Shown here: piece after piece, positions 8,711-17,589 of the stretch
Layout of the letters: every line of letters begins with the position of its first letter
Position numbering within the stretch: position 1 is the stretch's first letter
Position numbers and translations under genes: made by a program
Assembly (NCBI GenBank): GCA_949948985.1
Contig: CATLIG010000019.1
Location: 1-43,961 of the forward strand
Source: an uncultured Clostridia bacterium
Lineage (GTDB): Bacteria; Bacillota; Clostridia; Lachnospirales; CAG-274
Length of the DNA stretch: 43,961 nucleotides
Reading direction: 5' to 3'
The notes under the pieces: generated by a model
Seen by the model: only the letters and a program-made list of their open reading frames with translations
What the model was told of the DNA's origin: nothing
Database searches by the model: none

Positions 8711-9128
8711 GTAACAATAATAAATTGCTGTAATTTGTTAAGTAATTAAAAATATTGTGTCATTATTTTTTCAGCGTTAATATGAAGTTTTGTTATTATA
8801 TACAGAATATTAATGTGTTTTATTTTTTTATTGATATTAAGGGAATTCTTGAAAATTTATATTGTGGTTTTCGAGGATTCCCTTAAATATTTATATATAG
8901 CTAAACAACAAAATAATGGAACAGGTCTATTTAATAAAATTTTATATATCAAAGAATTATTTTATTTCTTTCTACTAAAGATTTTGTGAATTATTATAGT
9001 GAAATAAAATAAAGTACTTGTATAAAAATAAAATATATTATAAAATATAATTAGTATTAATGTAACAAACGTAGTAAAATTCGATATTGAGTTTTACAGA
9101 CTCTTAATGGGTTTACGGAGGTGTAAAA
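8711..9128. other. Gene-free stretch with large hairpin
   Basis: Very AT-rich, no supported ORF. It contains the 19 bp stem-loop at 8837-8886 and a TAGCTAAACAACAAAATAA sequence near 8898 that resembles motifs near 4324, 31651 and 35181. The last 30 bases carry the GGAG ribosome binding site of the next gene. Confidence 0.5.
8837..8886 (+). repeat. Long perfect-pairing stem-loop
   Basis: TTAAGGGAATTCTTGAAAA pairs along 19 positions with TTTTCGAGGATTCCCTTAA, with two G-U wobbles and a loop of about 12 bases. No T-run follows on either strand, so it is not a canonical terminator. It may protect the upstream transcript end or be a REP-like element. Confidence 0.6.
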
Positions 9129-9956
9129 ATGCTTGAAGAAGAGAAAAATGAAGAACCAGAATATATCAAGCTTGTTACATCATCTTCTTCTATTAAAGAT
9201 AAAATACATGTTGATGTAAAAAGTTCTACAGATACAATATATTGGTACATAAAATTTAACATACCTCTTGACGAAACATCTGTTTCTGAAAAGACAACTA
9301 ATGTTACGGATGCGGAGGGATATCTCCTCAGTACGGAAATAAAATATAGTGAAAGATCTAATCGTATAAGCATAAGACCTTTAGAACCTTATGAGCAGAA
9401 TGAGTATTATATATTAAGTATTTCAAAAGCGGTAAGATCAGCTAATTTTCAGAATTTGAAAAGGGATATTCATATTTTGTTTAAGCTTAAAAATAATGTT
9501 ATTTCAGAATACAGAATTCTTCCTCCTAATGTTACTGTTCCAAAACCTAAAAAAAAACCGAAATCAATTAATAAGAAAGACCCAAAATCAAAGGTATATT
9601 CTTTTGATATTAATAACAGTGACCCAGAACAGAGAGATAAGCTGCCTTTTGCTAATATTTTTATAAATCCTGCTATAGGTGTTGTTGGTATTCTCGCCCT
9701 TATTGGAAGTATTATTATGAATAATATAATCTTTATTGGAATAAGTGCTTGTATTATACTAGCAGGGGTTTTTCATATCATTAAACAGGTTGTAAGTAAA
9801 AAATTCAGATCCAATTTCATATATAACAGGGGTGCTAAGCATTTCAAAAAAGAAAGATATGAAAAAGCAAATAATTTCTTTTCAAGGGCTCTTGAGCTTA
9901 ATCCAGAAAATGAATATGCCGAATACGCTAAAAACAAAGTTTTTTATTATTTATAG
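9129..9956 (+). CDS. Membrane-anchored Ig-like (Big_5-type) and TPR protein of unknown function
   Basis: I do not recognise a named family for the whole protein. Its 275 residues comprise, in order: a beta-rich domain at about 12-122 that resembles a bacterial Ig-like domain of the Big_5/SbsA type (FNIPLDETSVSEKTT.., EYYILSISKAVRS); a Lys/Pro-rich linker at 138-156; two adjacent hydrophobic segments (about 180-197 and 199-217) forming a hairpin; and a single TPR-like helix pair at 231-264 ending in FFSRALELNPENEYAEYAK. There is no signal peptide, so both soluble parts are predicted on the cytoplasmic side, which is unusual for this Ig-like fold. ATG 9129 follows GGAGGTG. Its stop codon abuts a MITE copy. 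Confidence 0.7.
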   Translation: MLEEEKNEEPEYIKLVTSSSSIKDKIHVDVKSSTDTIYWYIKFNIPLDETSVSEKTTNVTDAEGYLLSTEIKYSERSNRISIRPLEPYEQNEYYILSISKAVRSANFQNLKRDIHILFKLKNNVISEYRILPPNVTVPKPKKKPKSINKKDPKSKVYSFDINNSDPEQRDKLPFANIFINPAIGVVGILALIGSIIMNNIIFIGISACIILAGVFHIIKQVVSKKFRSNFIYNRGAKHFKKERYEKANNFFSRALELNPENEYAEYAKNKVFYYL

Positions 9957-10122
9957 TTAATAAGTCAAGCAACTTGAAAATAAGCAAAATGAGGCAGTAT
10001 AGAATTTATTTTTGCAAGATAGTGAAAGAAGAGTACAGTCAGGGTATATACAGACTGACACTAATGTAGCGAAAATAAATTTTAGCTGCCTGATTTGTTT
10101 ATTTTTAAGTTGATTGACTATA
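9957..10122 (-). mobile_element. MITE-like palindromic element, copy B (inverted)
   Basis: Left end AAGTCAAGCAACTTGAAAATAAG, and right end ATTTTTAAGTTGATTGACTATA ending at 10122. Inner arms GGCAGTATAGAATTTATTT and AAATAAATTTTAGCTGCC also pair. Read on the minus strand, its interior (..TGTACTCTTCTTTCACTATCTT) aligns with copies A and C, so this copy is inserted in the opposite orientation. It lies between the Ig/TPR gene and holB and contains no ORF. Confidence 0.72.
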
Positions 10123-10174
10123 ACAATACGTAGATTTTTCAGTGCAAAATAATAATAATGAGAGGTATGGTTCG

Positions 10175-11188
10175 ATGTATAAATTTAGTGATATAAAAGG
10201 AAATGACCGTATTGTTAAAAATTTAAAATCAGCGGTTTTTTATAACAAAATATCCCATGCCTATATAATTGACGCTCCAAAAGGCTCAGGGAAAAAGCTT
10301 ATCGCTAATTCTTTCGCTAAAGCAATACAGTGTGAAAATTTAAAAGGAAATTTGGAAAACGATGTTGAATCGTGCGGATATTGTACTTCATGCAGGACTT
10401 TTGATGCCGGGTATCATACAGATATTATATATGTAAATGCTTCAAAAAGTAAAGTTATAGGTGTTGACGATATAAGAGAGCAAATAGGAAAAAATATTGA
10501 GTTGAAACCATACAAATATCAATATAAAATATTTATTGTAAACAATGCTGATACTATGACGATACAAGCGCAGAATGCTCTTTTAAAAACGATTGAGGAA
10601 CCTCCTGAATATGGTGTGTTTATTTTGTTGTCGGAAAATTATAATAATTTTTTACCGACAATTTTGTCAAGATGTGTTTTACTGAAACTAAAACCATTAA
10701 ATTATGATATTGTAATAAAATATATAAAAAGTAATTTTAGTGTTTTAGATGAGGAAGTATATTTATACGCTTCCTACGCACAAGGCAATATTGGAAAAGC
10801 TATTGAAATGTTATCATCTGAAAAATTTATTGAAATGAGAAATATGGTTATAGAGTTTATAAATAGTTTTCACGAAAAAGACTTTATTGAGATTTTTTCA
10901 GATGTTTTAGTTTTTGAGGAATATAAAGAAAATATAATGACAGTTATTGATATCTTATATCTTTGCTACAGAGATATGATTGTTTTGAAATGTTTCGATA
11001 ATAATAACACATTTCTTATTCAAAAAGATAAAAAGAGTATGTTTATGAATATTATAGAAAGTTTTTCGTTGAAACAGCTGTTTTTTGGTACTAAAGCTAT
11101 TTTGAACGCTAAAAAACAGCTTGAAAGCAACTCGAATTTTCAGATGACTATGGAAAACTTATTTTTAAGGCTTAAGGAGAAAAGATAA
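10175..11188 (+). CDS. holB: DNA polymerase III clamp-loader subunit delta'
   Basis: This 337-residue AAA+ family subunit helps load the sliding clamp during replication. Visible features are a P-loop-like APKGSGKK near residues 36-43 (lacking the usual Ser/Thr after GK, as expected for a non-hydrolysing delta'), a four-Cys zinc module with CGYCTSC near 70, TIEEPPEYGVFIL near 140 and the SRC sensor motif (ILSRCVLLKL) near 163. ATG 10175 follows AGAGGT at about 8 bases; an upstream in-frame GTG at 10142 has no ribosome binding site. One base separates its stop from ricT. The order holB-ricT-trmN6-rsmI mirrors the Bacillus holB-yaaT-(yabA)-yabB-yabC block, without yabA. Confidence 0.92.
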   Translation: MYKFSDIKGNDRIVKNLKSAVFYNKISHAYIIDAPKGSGKKLIANSFAKAIQCENLKGNLENDVESCGYCTSCRTFDAGYHTDIIYVNASKSKVIGVDDIREQIGKNIELKPYKYQYKIFIVNNADTMTIQAQNALLKTIEEPPEYGVFILLSENYNNFLPTILSRCVLLKLKPLNYDIVIKYIKSNFSVLDEEVYLYASYAQGNIGKAIEMLSSEKFIEMRNMVIEFINSFHEKDFIEIFSDVLVFEEYKENIMTVIDILYLCYRDMIVLKCFDNNNTFLIQKDKKSMFMNIIESFSLKQLFFGTKAILNAKKQLESNSNFQMTMENLFLRLKEKR

Positions 11189-11189
11189 A

Positions 11190-12068
11190 ATGATTGAAAT
11201 AGTTGGTGTCAGATTTAAAAAAGTAGGCAAAATATATTATTTTGACCCTGACGATTTAAATATAGAAAGAGGTACGGCGGTTATTGTTGAGACAGTAAGA
11301 GGAATTGAGTATGGTATTGTTGAGATAGGAAACAGAAATGTTGATGATGCCGGTATTATTCAGCCTCTGAAAAAAGTTATCCGTATCGCTACGGAAGAAG
11401 ACCATCAGATAAATCTTGAAAACAAGGAAAAAGAAAAAGAGGCTTTTGAAATTTGTGTTGAAAAGATAAAAAAGCACAAGCTTGGTATGAAACTTATTGA
11501 TGTTGAGCTTACTTTTGATATGAATAAAATAATATTTTATTTTACAGCTGAAGGAAGAGTTGATTTTCGTGAGCTTGTAAAAGAGCTTGCCTCTGTATTC
11601 AGAACAAGGATAGAGCTAAGGCAGATAGGTGTGCGCGATGAGGCTAAAATGCTTAATGGAATAGGAATATGCGGAAGAACATTATGCTGTGCTACTTTTT
11701 TGGGGGATTTTACTCCTGTTTCCATAAAAATGGCGAAAGATCAGAATTTATCACTTAATCCAACGAAGATTTCAGGAATATGCGGAAGACTTATGTGCTG
11801 TCTTAAGTATGAGGAGGACACATACGAGGAGCTTAATAAAAATCTTCCCAGAGAAGGCGATATTATTCATACGGTATCAGGTGACGGAGAGGTGCTTTCA
11901 GTTAATGTTTTAAGACAAACAGTAAAAGCGGCTGTAAGAAAAAATCCACAAGACCCGCCTACTATTGGAGTATTCGCAGTTGATGAAATTCAAATTATAA
12001 GCAGAAGAGTTATAAGAGAAGATGAAAAAGATGAAAAAGATGATGAGTTAAAGGATATTTTAGACTAA
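11190..12068 (+). CDS. ricT: PSP1-domain regulatory iron-sulfur protein RicT (YaaT)
   Basis: A 292-residue cytosolic PSP1-domain protein. In Bacillus the homologue YaaT/RicT forms a complex with RicA and RicF that carries Fe-S clusters, promotes RNase Y-dependent RNA processing, and affects sporulation and competence. The conserved cysteines are here: GICGRTLCC near residue 165 and GICGRLMCC near 200. A charged acidic/lysine tail (EDEKDEKDDEL) closes the protein. Only RicT is visible in this window, so whether RicA and RicF exist is unknown. The start is one base after holB and its stop overlaps the next start by one base, so the four genes look like one transcript. Confidence 0.9.
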   Translation: MIEIVGVRFKKVGKIYYFDPDDLNIERGTAVIVETVRGIEYGIVEIGNRNVDDAGIIQPLKKVIRIATEEDHQINLENKEKEKEAFEICVEKIKKHKLGMKLIDVELTFDMNKIIFYFTAEGRVDFRELVKELASVFRTRIELRQIGVRDEAKMLNGIGICGRTLCCATFLGDFTPVSIKMAKDQNLSLNPTKISGICGRLMCCLKYEEDTYEELNKNLPREGDIIHTVSGDGEVLSVNVLRQTVKAAVRKNPQDPPTIGVFAVDEIQIISRRVIREDEKDEKDDELKDILD

Positions 12069-12811
12069 TGAACAAAAGTGTTATTATTAAAAAAAATGAG
12101 CGTATAGATGATTTGCACAGAAAAGGATATAAACTTATTCAGGATCCTAAAAAATTCTGTTTTGGTGCGGACGCTGTTTTACTTGCGGGTTTTTCAAATG
12201 TTAAAGATGGCGAAAAAGTTATTGACCTTGGAACAGGTACAGGGGTTATACCTATTCTTATGGAGGGTCGGTATGGAGGGGAAAACTATTTTGGAATAGA
12301 TATTCAGGAAGAAAGCGTTGATATGGCGCAAAGAAGCATAATGTTTAATTCCCTTGAAGATAAGATAAAAATTTTTCATTGTGATATTAAAGACGTTGTT
12401 TTGAAATTTAAAAGCGCTTCATTTGATGTTGTTACATCAAATCCGCCTTATATGAATACAGGAGGAGGTCTTATCAATGAATATGGGGCAAAAGCTATCG
12501 CAAGGCATGAAATTTTATGCGATCTTGACGATGTTGTTTTTGCGGCATCTAAGCTTTTAAAGTTTGGCGGGAGGTTTTATATGATTCACAGACCTCATAG
12601 ACTTGTTGATATTTTTGAGTCTTTAAGAAAACATAAACTTGAACCAAAGGTTATAAGATTTGTTCATCCGTATCTTAACAAAGAGCCGAGCATGGTTTTG
12701 ATTGAAAGCAGCAGAGGCGGAAAACCAATGCTTAAAGTTCTATCTCCTCTTGTTATTTATGAAAAACCTGACGAATATACGAATGAAGTATATAAAATTT
12801 ATTATGAATAA
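12068..12811 (+). CDS. trmN6: tRNA1(Val) A37 N6-methyltransferase family protein
   Basis: A 247-residue class I SAM-dependent methyltransferase of the TrmN6/YabB type. VIDLGTGTGVIPIL (about 55-68) is the SAM-binding motif I, and TSNPPYMNTGG (about 123-133) is the NPPY motif typical of N6-adenine methyltransferases. Family members methylate A37 of tRNA-Val in E. coli; the exact tRNA in Clostridia is not established. The ATG overlaps the ricT stop as TAATG. The next gene is another RNA methyltransferase, rsmI, 14 bases downstream. Confidence 0.88.
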   Translation: MNKSVIIKKNERIDDLHRKGYKLIQDPKKFCFGADAVLLAGFSNVKDGEKVIDLGTGTGVIPILMEGRYGGENYFGIDIQEESVDMAQRSIMFNSLEDKIKIFHCDIKDVVLKFKSASFDVVTSNPPYMNTGGGLINEYGAKAIARHEILCDLDDVVFAASKLLKFGGRFYMIHRPHRLVDIFESLRKHKLEPKVIRFVHPYLNKEPSMVLIESSRGGKPMLKVLSPLVIYEKPDEYTNEVYKIYYE

Positions 12812-12825
12812 AGGAAGATGTTTTT

Positions 12826-13668
12826 ATGAGTGGTACTCTCTTTGTATGCGGTACTCCTATAGGCAATTTAGAGGATATTACATTAAGATGTATAAATACT
12901 TTGAAAAAAGCTGATTTAATTGCCGCTGAGGATACAAGACAGACTGTTAAGTTATTAAATCATTACGAAATAAAAACTCCTCTTACAAGTTACCATGAGC
13001 ATAATAAAGATTTAAAAGGCCGTAAAATTATAGAGGAGATTAAGAAAGGCAAGAATGTCGCGCTTGTAAGTGACGCAGGCATGCCGGGTATTTCTGACCC
13101 GGGTGAAGAACTTATTAAACTTTGTTATGAGGAGGATGTTTCTGTTACGGTTGTTCCGGGACCTACAGCTGTAGTTACGGCTGTAGTGCTTTCAGGCATA
13201 GGGTCGAGAAGCTATTGCTTTGAAGGTTTTCTGCCTAATGGAAAAAAACATAGAAAAGCTGTTTTAGACAGGCTTAAAAATGAGACAAGGACTATTGTTT
13301 TGTATGAAGCGCCTCATCATCTTAAAGAAACTCTTAATGAACTATATTTAATTGCGGGAAACAGAGAAATTGCTGTTGTTAAGGAGCTTACCAAAAAATA
13401 TGAAAATGTAATTAAAGGCAATTTTGAGGATATTATAAAATATTATAATGAAAATGAGCCGAAAGGAGAATTTGTTATTGTAATAAAAGGTCTTGATTTA
13501 TATGAGGCTTTTGAAGAAAAAAAAGCTCTTTTTGAGGATTTGTCTATAGACGAACATATGAGAATGTATCTGGAAAAGGGTATGGACAATAAAAAGGCAA
13601 TGAAGCAGGTTGCTAAGGACAGAGGAGTCGGAAAAAGAGAAATCTATTCATTCCTGAACAAAAAATAA
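12826..13668 (+). CDS. rsmI: 16S rRNA C1402 2'-O-methyltransferase
   Basis: RsmI methylates the ribose of C1402 in the decoding centre of 16S rRNA. The 280 residues have the tetrapyrrole-methylase fold: LFVCGTPIGNLEDITLR at the N-terminus, AAEDTRQTVKLLNHY near 35, VSDAGMPGISDPGEEL near 80, VPGPTAVVTA near 107 and FEGFLPNGKKHRK near 130. A short C-terminal helical region ends the protein. ATG 12826 follows AAGGAAGATG. Its stop is 26 bases before feoA, but the change of function suggests the translation block ends here. Confidence 0.95.
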   Translation: MSGTLFVCGTPIGNLEDITLRCINTLKKADLIAAEDTRQTVKLLNHYEIKTPLTSYHEHNKDLKGRKIIEEIKKGKNVALVSDAGMPGISDPGEELIKLCYEEDVSVTVVPGPTAVVTAVVLSGIGSRSYCFEGFLPNGKKHRKAVLDRLKNETRTIVLYEAPHHLKETLNELYLIAGNREIAVVKELTKKYENVIKGNFEDIIKYYNENEPKGEFVIVIKGLDLYEAFEEKKALFEDLSIDEHMRMYLEKGMDNKKAMKQVAKDRGVGKREIYSFLNKK

Positions 13669-13694
13669 CAAATATATTTTTAAGAGGTATTTTT

Positions 13695-13928
13695 ATGAAA
13701 TTAATTAATGGGGAAAAAGGTTCTGTATATAAAATTGAGAAAATAAATCTGAATAAGAATGTAAAAAGGCGTCTTGAGTCTATCGGAATGACTGAAAATA
13801 GTACAATTTCTATTTTAAATAAAAAAAAGAACGGCGCTGTTATTATCAGAATAAGAGGAACTCGTTTCGCTATGGGTAAAATATTTGCCGAAGGTATTCA
13901 AATAGGAGGTGCGATTAATGAGCTATGA
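13695..13928 (+). CDS. feoA: Ferrous iron transport protein A
   Basis: A 77-residue SH3-like FeoA protein, the small cytosolic partner of the FeoB iron permease. The pattern RRLESIGMTENSTISILNKKKNGAVIIRIRGTRFAMGKIFAEGI is typical of the family (in relatives, RL.SLG...G..V......GP..V...GTR.AL....A..I). ATG 13695 follows AAGAGG. It overlaps feoB by 11 bases, so the two are translationally coupled. No Fur or FeoC element was identified. Confidence 0.93.
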   Translation: MKLINGEKGSVYKIEKINLNKNVKRRLESIGMTENSTISILNKKKNGAVIIRIRGTRFAMGKIFAEGIQIGGAINEL

Positions 13929-15936
13929 CTATAATATCGCTTTTATCGGAAACCCTAACTGCGGTAAAACAACTCTTTTTAATTATTACACCGGCGCTAA
14001 TTTGAAAACGGCAAATTGGCCTGGGGTTACTGTTGAAAAAAAAGAGGGAATGATTGAATATAAAGGTGAAAGATTTGGAATTGTTGATTTGCCGGGAATA
14101 TATTCTTTGACATATTATACTTTGGAAGAGCGTGTATCAAGGAAATATATACTTGATGATAAACCTGATGTGATTGTTGATGTAATAGACGCATCTTCTC
14201 TTGAAAGAAATTTATATCTCGCTTTACAGCTTATTGAAATGGGAGAACCTGTTGTAATAGCTCTCAATATGATAGATATTGTTGAAAAACGGGGAATGAA
14301 AATAGATACAAAAAAATTGTCAAATATTTTAAATGTTCCGATTGTTCCTGTTTCAGCAAGAAAAAAGACGGGTCTTGACATTCTTGAAAATTTAATTTCT
14401 GATATTGTACATAGAAAAAAAGAAACTGATAAATATAATGATTATAATGTAGAGGGTAATGAAAATCACTTTTACAGTTATGATATTGAAAATAAAATAG
14501 ACGCTATAACAAAAAGGCTTAAGGATAAATTTCCTTATATGAGGAATTATCGATGGTACGCTATTAAATTTCTTGAAAAGGATTCAGAAATTAATGAAAC
14601 TTATTCTATTGGTCTTGAGGATATTGTTGACAAAAATTATGAATCGGAAATTATACATCAAAAATATGATTTTATAGAAAAAATTATTTCGGATGTGCTA
14701 ATAAATAAAAATGAAAAAAGTGTAGTTTCTGATAAAGTTGACGGGATATTTACACATAATTTTTTTGGACTTCCAATATTTCTTGTAATTATGGCGGCTG
14801 TGTTTTTACTTACGTTTACAATAGGAGATTATCTGAAAGTTTTTATGGAAGAGTGGCTCACATATTTTTCGGATTTTGTTCTTGAAATCATGAAAAATAT
14901 GAATTTAAGTGACTTTATATGTTCTCTTGTTATTGATGGTATTGTTGCTGGTGTTGGTGGAATTATCACTTTTTTACCTAATATAGTAATTTTGTTTATA
15001 GCGTTGGCTTTTTTGGAGGACAGCGGATATATGGCAAGAGTTGCTTATATTATGGATGGTATTATGGGAAAGATAGGTCTTTCGGGAAAAGCTTTTATTC
15101 CTATGATATTGGGATTTGGTTGTACAGTACCAGCTATTATGGCATCAAGAACTTTAGAAAACTGGAGTGACCGAATAAGAACTATATTAATTACACCTTT
15201 TATGTCATGCAGCGCCAGATTGCCTGTATATGTAATAATATCTGATATTTTTTTTGGAAAATATGCACCTTTAGCGGCATACTCAATGTATATTATTGGT
15301 ATTATTGTCGCTGTTGTAATCGCTCTTATTTTAAATAAGTTTGACAATACGAAGAAAACCAATTCACTTCTTATTGAACTGCCAGAATATAAAATACCTG
15401 ATTTACATTCTGTTTTTATCTATGTATGGGAAAAGGTTAAAGATTATCTTATAAAAGCAGGAACAACCATTTTTATAGCGTCTGTTATATTATGGTTTTT
15501 ACTTAATTTTGGATTTGACGGATTTTCTGAAAATATTGAAAACAGCTTTGGCGCTGAAATAGGAAAAATACTTGTTCCTATTATGACTCCGATAGGGCTT
15601 GGATATTGGCAGATAATTGTGGCGCTTATTTCCGGAATCGCGGCAAAAGAGGTTGTTGTATCAAGTTTCAGTGTACTTTTCAGTATAAACAATATATCGT
15701 CTTCGGAGGGAATGAGCAGATTATCTGAAATATTTAACAGCAGTGGTTTTGGCATGGTGAACGCGTATTCATTTATGTTATTTTGTCTTTTGTATATACC
15801 ATGTGTTGCTACTATAGGAACTATAAAAAAGGAAACCGGCTCTTTTAAATGGGTTGCGGTTTCTATTGGCATACAACTTGGAGCAGCATGGGGGACGGCA
15901 TTTTTATTTTATCATATTTTATCTTTTTTCTCATAA
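13918..15936 (+). CDS. feoB: Ferrous iron permease FeoB
   Basis: FeoB imports Fe2+ across the inner membrane under anaerobic conditions. The 672 residues start with a G-domain: G1 [12 protein letters not shown] (11-22), G3 DLPGIYSL near 57, G4 NMID near 118. A helical GDI-like region follows, then a membrane domain with paired Gate repeats from about residue 280, including [14 protein letters not shown] near 400, in which the Cys is a conserved pore residue. The C-terminal segment [15 protein letters not shown] is also typical. I use ATG 13918, 7 bases after AGGAGGT; GTG 13909 is part of that ribosome binding site. The gene overlaps feoA and is followed by a large hairpin. Confidence 0.95.
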   Translation: MSYDYNIAFIGNPNCGKTTLFNYYTGANLKTANWPGVTVEKKEGMIEYKGERFGIVDLPGIYSLTYYTLEERVSRKYILDDKPDVIVDVIDASSLERNLYLALQLIEMGEPVVIALNMIDIVEKRGMKIDTKKLSNILNVPIVPVSARKKTGLDILENLISDIVHRKKETDKYNDYNVEGNENHFYSYDIENKIDAITKRLKDKFPYMRNYRWYAIKFLEKDSEINETYSIGLEDIVDKNYESEIIHQKYDFIEKIISDVLINKNEKSVVSDKVDGIFTHNFFGLPIFLVIMAAVFLLTFTIGDYLKVFMEEWLTYFSDFVLEIMKNMNLSDFICSLVIDGIVAGVGGIITFLPNIVILFIALAFLEDSGYMARVAYIMDGIMGKIGLSGKAFIPMILGFGCTVPAIMASRTLENWSDRIRTILITPFMSCSARLPVYVIISDIFFGKYAPLAAYSMYIIGIIVAVVIALILNKFDNTKKTNSLLIELPEYKIPDLHSVFIYVWEKVKDYLIKAGTTIFIASVILWFLLNFGFDGFSENIENSFGAEIGKILVPIMTPIGLGYWQIIVALISGIAAKEVVVSSFSVLFSINNISSSEGMSRLSEIFNSSGFGMVNAYSFMLFCLLYIPCVATIGTIKKETGSFKWVAVSIGIQLGAAWGTAFLFYHILSFFS

Positions 15937-15941
15937 AAATA

Positions 15942-16004
15942 TTAAGGAAATACTGATTAATTTTATAACTTCCTAACGGAATTAATTAATCTGTATTTCC
16001 TTAA
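15942..16004 (+). terminator. Large stem-loop between feoB and the convergent DUF1540 gene
   Basis: The arms TTAAGGAAATACTGATTAAT.. (from 15942) and ..ATTAATCTGTATTTCCTTAA (to 16004) pair over 21 positions with one mismatch; the loop holds a small TTCC/GGAA hairpin. It lies between convergent genes and T-rich sequence follows on the minus side, so it may terminate both transcripts. The same ATCAGTATTTCCTTA word occurs at 7363, so it may instead be a dispersed repeat. Confidence 0.55.
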
Positions 16005-16084
16005 ATTTGTTTTCAAATTAAAATATTTTTGAAAATATGAATGATATTTATTACTGAAAGTATAGGGGAATTTCTATGGGGTAA

Positions 16085-16255
16085 TTAACATCCGCAGCCG
16101 CATTCAAAACTTCTGCATTCTGTTTCACAGGCATCTTTAGCATCTTTTTTCTCACAGCCTACAACGATGTCTGTCAATTTACAGTAATCAGATGTGTCAT
16201 GGTGCTTACAAGTTTCTACTCTGCATTTAATTGCTTGACTTCCTACGCTTGCCAT
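16085..16255 (-). CDS. Small Cys-rich DUF1540 protein
   Basis: This 56-residue protein on the minus strand has nine cysteines (11, 16, 25, 34, 43, 47, 52, 54, 56). The pattern IKCRVETCKHHDTSDYCKL..IVVGC..TECRSFECGCGC fits the DUF1540 family (C.V..C....YC....I.V...TXC..F). Such proteins are small, probably metal-binding, and of unknown role; they are common in spore-forming Clostridia. The start is well supported: CGGAGGTG precedes the ATG by 6 bases on the minus strand. It is the only minus-strand gene in the window, convergent with feoB and divergent from the dipeptidase. A link to iron from the neighbour feoAB is only a guess. Confidence 0.85.
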   Translation of the reverse strand: MASVGSQAIKCRVETCKHHDTSDYCKLTDIVVGCEKKDAKDACETECRSFECGCGC

Positions 16256-16458
16256 TATATATCACCTCCGAAATATAGTTTTTATAGAAAGCAACAATAT
16301 TATGCCGTTTTAAATAATCAATAAAAATTTATTTATATTATAGCAATAAAAATTTTTATTTGTATATTAAACAGTTATTAATATTCGATTGCTTCCTACA
16401 GATTTTATTATTTGCTTAAAATAAAAAAATATACATAACTTTTTGAAAGGAGTATTAT

Positions 16459-17385
16459 ATGTTTTTTATTGACGGTCACTGTGATACTATTACAACAGCT
16501 ATGAGAAAAGGAGAAAATTTGTTAAAAAATACTTGCCATATTGATATTGATAGATTAAAAAATTTTTCTTCGCCGGTTCAGGTTTTTTCAATATGGCTTG
16601 AAAAAGAAAAGTTATCAAGTCCTTTTTACAATACAACAAGAGCTATTGATTTTTTTAAAAATGAAATTATAAAAAATGATAAATATATTACTTTAATAAG
16701 AAATTATTATGAACTTATACAAAATATTAAAACTGAAAAAATAAGCGGAATTCTTGGTATTGAAGGCTGTGAGGCTTTTGAGGGAAATATTGACTATATT
16801 TATAAATTATTTAATGAAGGTGTAAGAATTTTTACTATTACGTGGAATTATGAGAATGAGCTTGGATTTGGTGCGGCAACAAATAGTAAAAACGGGCTTA
16901 AACCTTTTGGAAAAAACGTTGTAAAAATTTTAAATAATATTGGCGGGATTATTGATGTTTCTCATATTAATGAAAAAGGTTTTTGGGATATTTGTGAAAT
17001 ATCTGACAAATCTTTTATCGCCAGTCATTCCAATGCGCAAAAAATATGTCCTCATATAAGAAATCTTTCTGATGAACAAATAAAGGAGATTTCAAGAAGA
17101 AAAGGAATAATAGGAATAAATTTATATCCGTATTTTTTAGAAAGTAATGGATATACGGATATTGAGAGCATTTTGCGTCATACAGAATATATATTGGGAT
17201 TGGGAGGCGAAGAAGTACTTGGTATAGGGAGTGATTTTGACGGTATTGATAAATTACCATCGGAAATAAAGGATATTTCTAATATTGATGTATTATATAA
17301 AAATTTTGAAAAGTATTTTGGGAAAAATATAACTGAGAAAATTATGGGAAAAAATTTTTTAACGTTTTTTGAAAAAAATCTATAA
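16459..17385 (+). CDS. Peptidase M19 (membrane-dipeptidase family)
   Basis: A 308-residue zinc dipeptidase of the renal-dipeptidase family, which hydrolyses diverse dipeptides. Metal-site residues are visible: H7 and D9 in FIDGHCDT, the Glu in GIEGCEAF near 100, His in DVSHINEKGF near 167 and in IASHSNAQ near 189, and the IGSDFDGI block near 255. It has no signal peptide or membrane segment, so it is likely cytosolic despite the family name. ATG 16459 follows GAAAGGAG. It stands alone, with about 200 AT-rich bases on each side. Substrate cannot be told from sequence. Confidence 0.9.
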   Translation: MFFIDGHCDTITTAMRKGENLLKNTCHIDIDRLKNFSSPVQVFSIWLEKEKLSSPFYNTTRAIDFFKNEIIKNDKYITLIRNYYELIQNIKTEKISGILGIEGCEAFEGNIDYIYKLFNEGVRIFTITWNYENELGFGAATNSKNGLKPFGKNVVKILNNIGGIIDVSHINEKGFWDICEISDKSFIASHSNAQKICPHIRNLSDEQIKEISRRKGIIGINLYPYFLESNGYTDIESILRHTEYILGLGGEEVLGIGSDFDGIDKLPSEIKDISNIDVLYKNFEKYFGKNITEKIMGKNFLTFFEKNL

Positions 17386-17589
17386 GATCTTTTTTCTTTT
17401 CTCTTTTTATTCTGTAATTGCTATAACGATGAATTTTTTCTTTGATATTTGAAGATTTTATTAATAAGGATTTTTATTGTTTTACTATATATTTGCTGTA
17501 GAATGAAAATAAAATGTCCTTTTCGTCTTGCAAATATTTAAAAAATAGTATAAAATTATAATATAATATTTACATAGGCGGTGATTTAT

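Noticed and set aside
8782-8894. 33-codon + strand ORF running through the large hairpin
   Set aside because: No ribosome binding site, low complexity, and the region is better explained by the stem-loop.
15444-15872. 142-residue minus-strand ORF opposite feoB
   Set aside because: It is the antisense shadow of the FeoB membrane domain, with no start signal or recognisable family.
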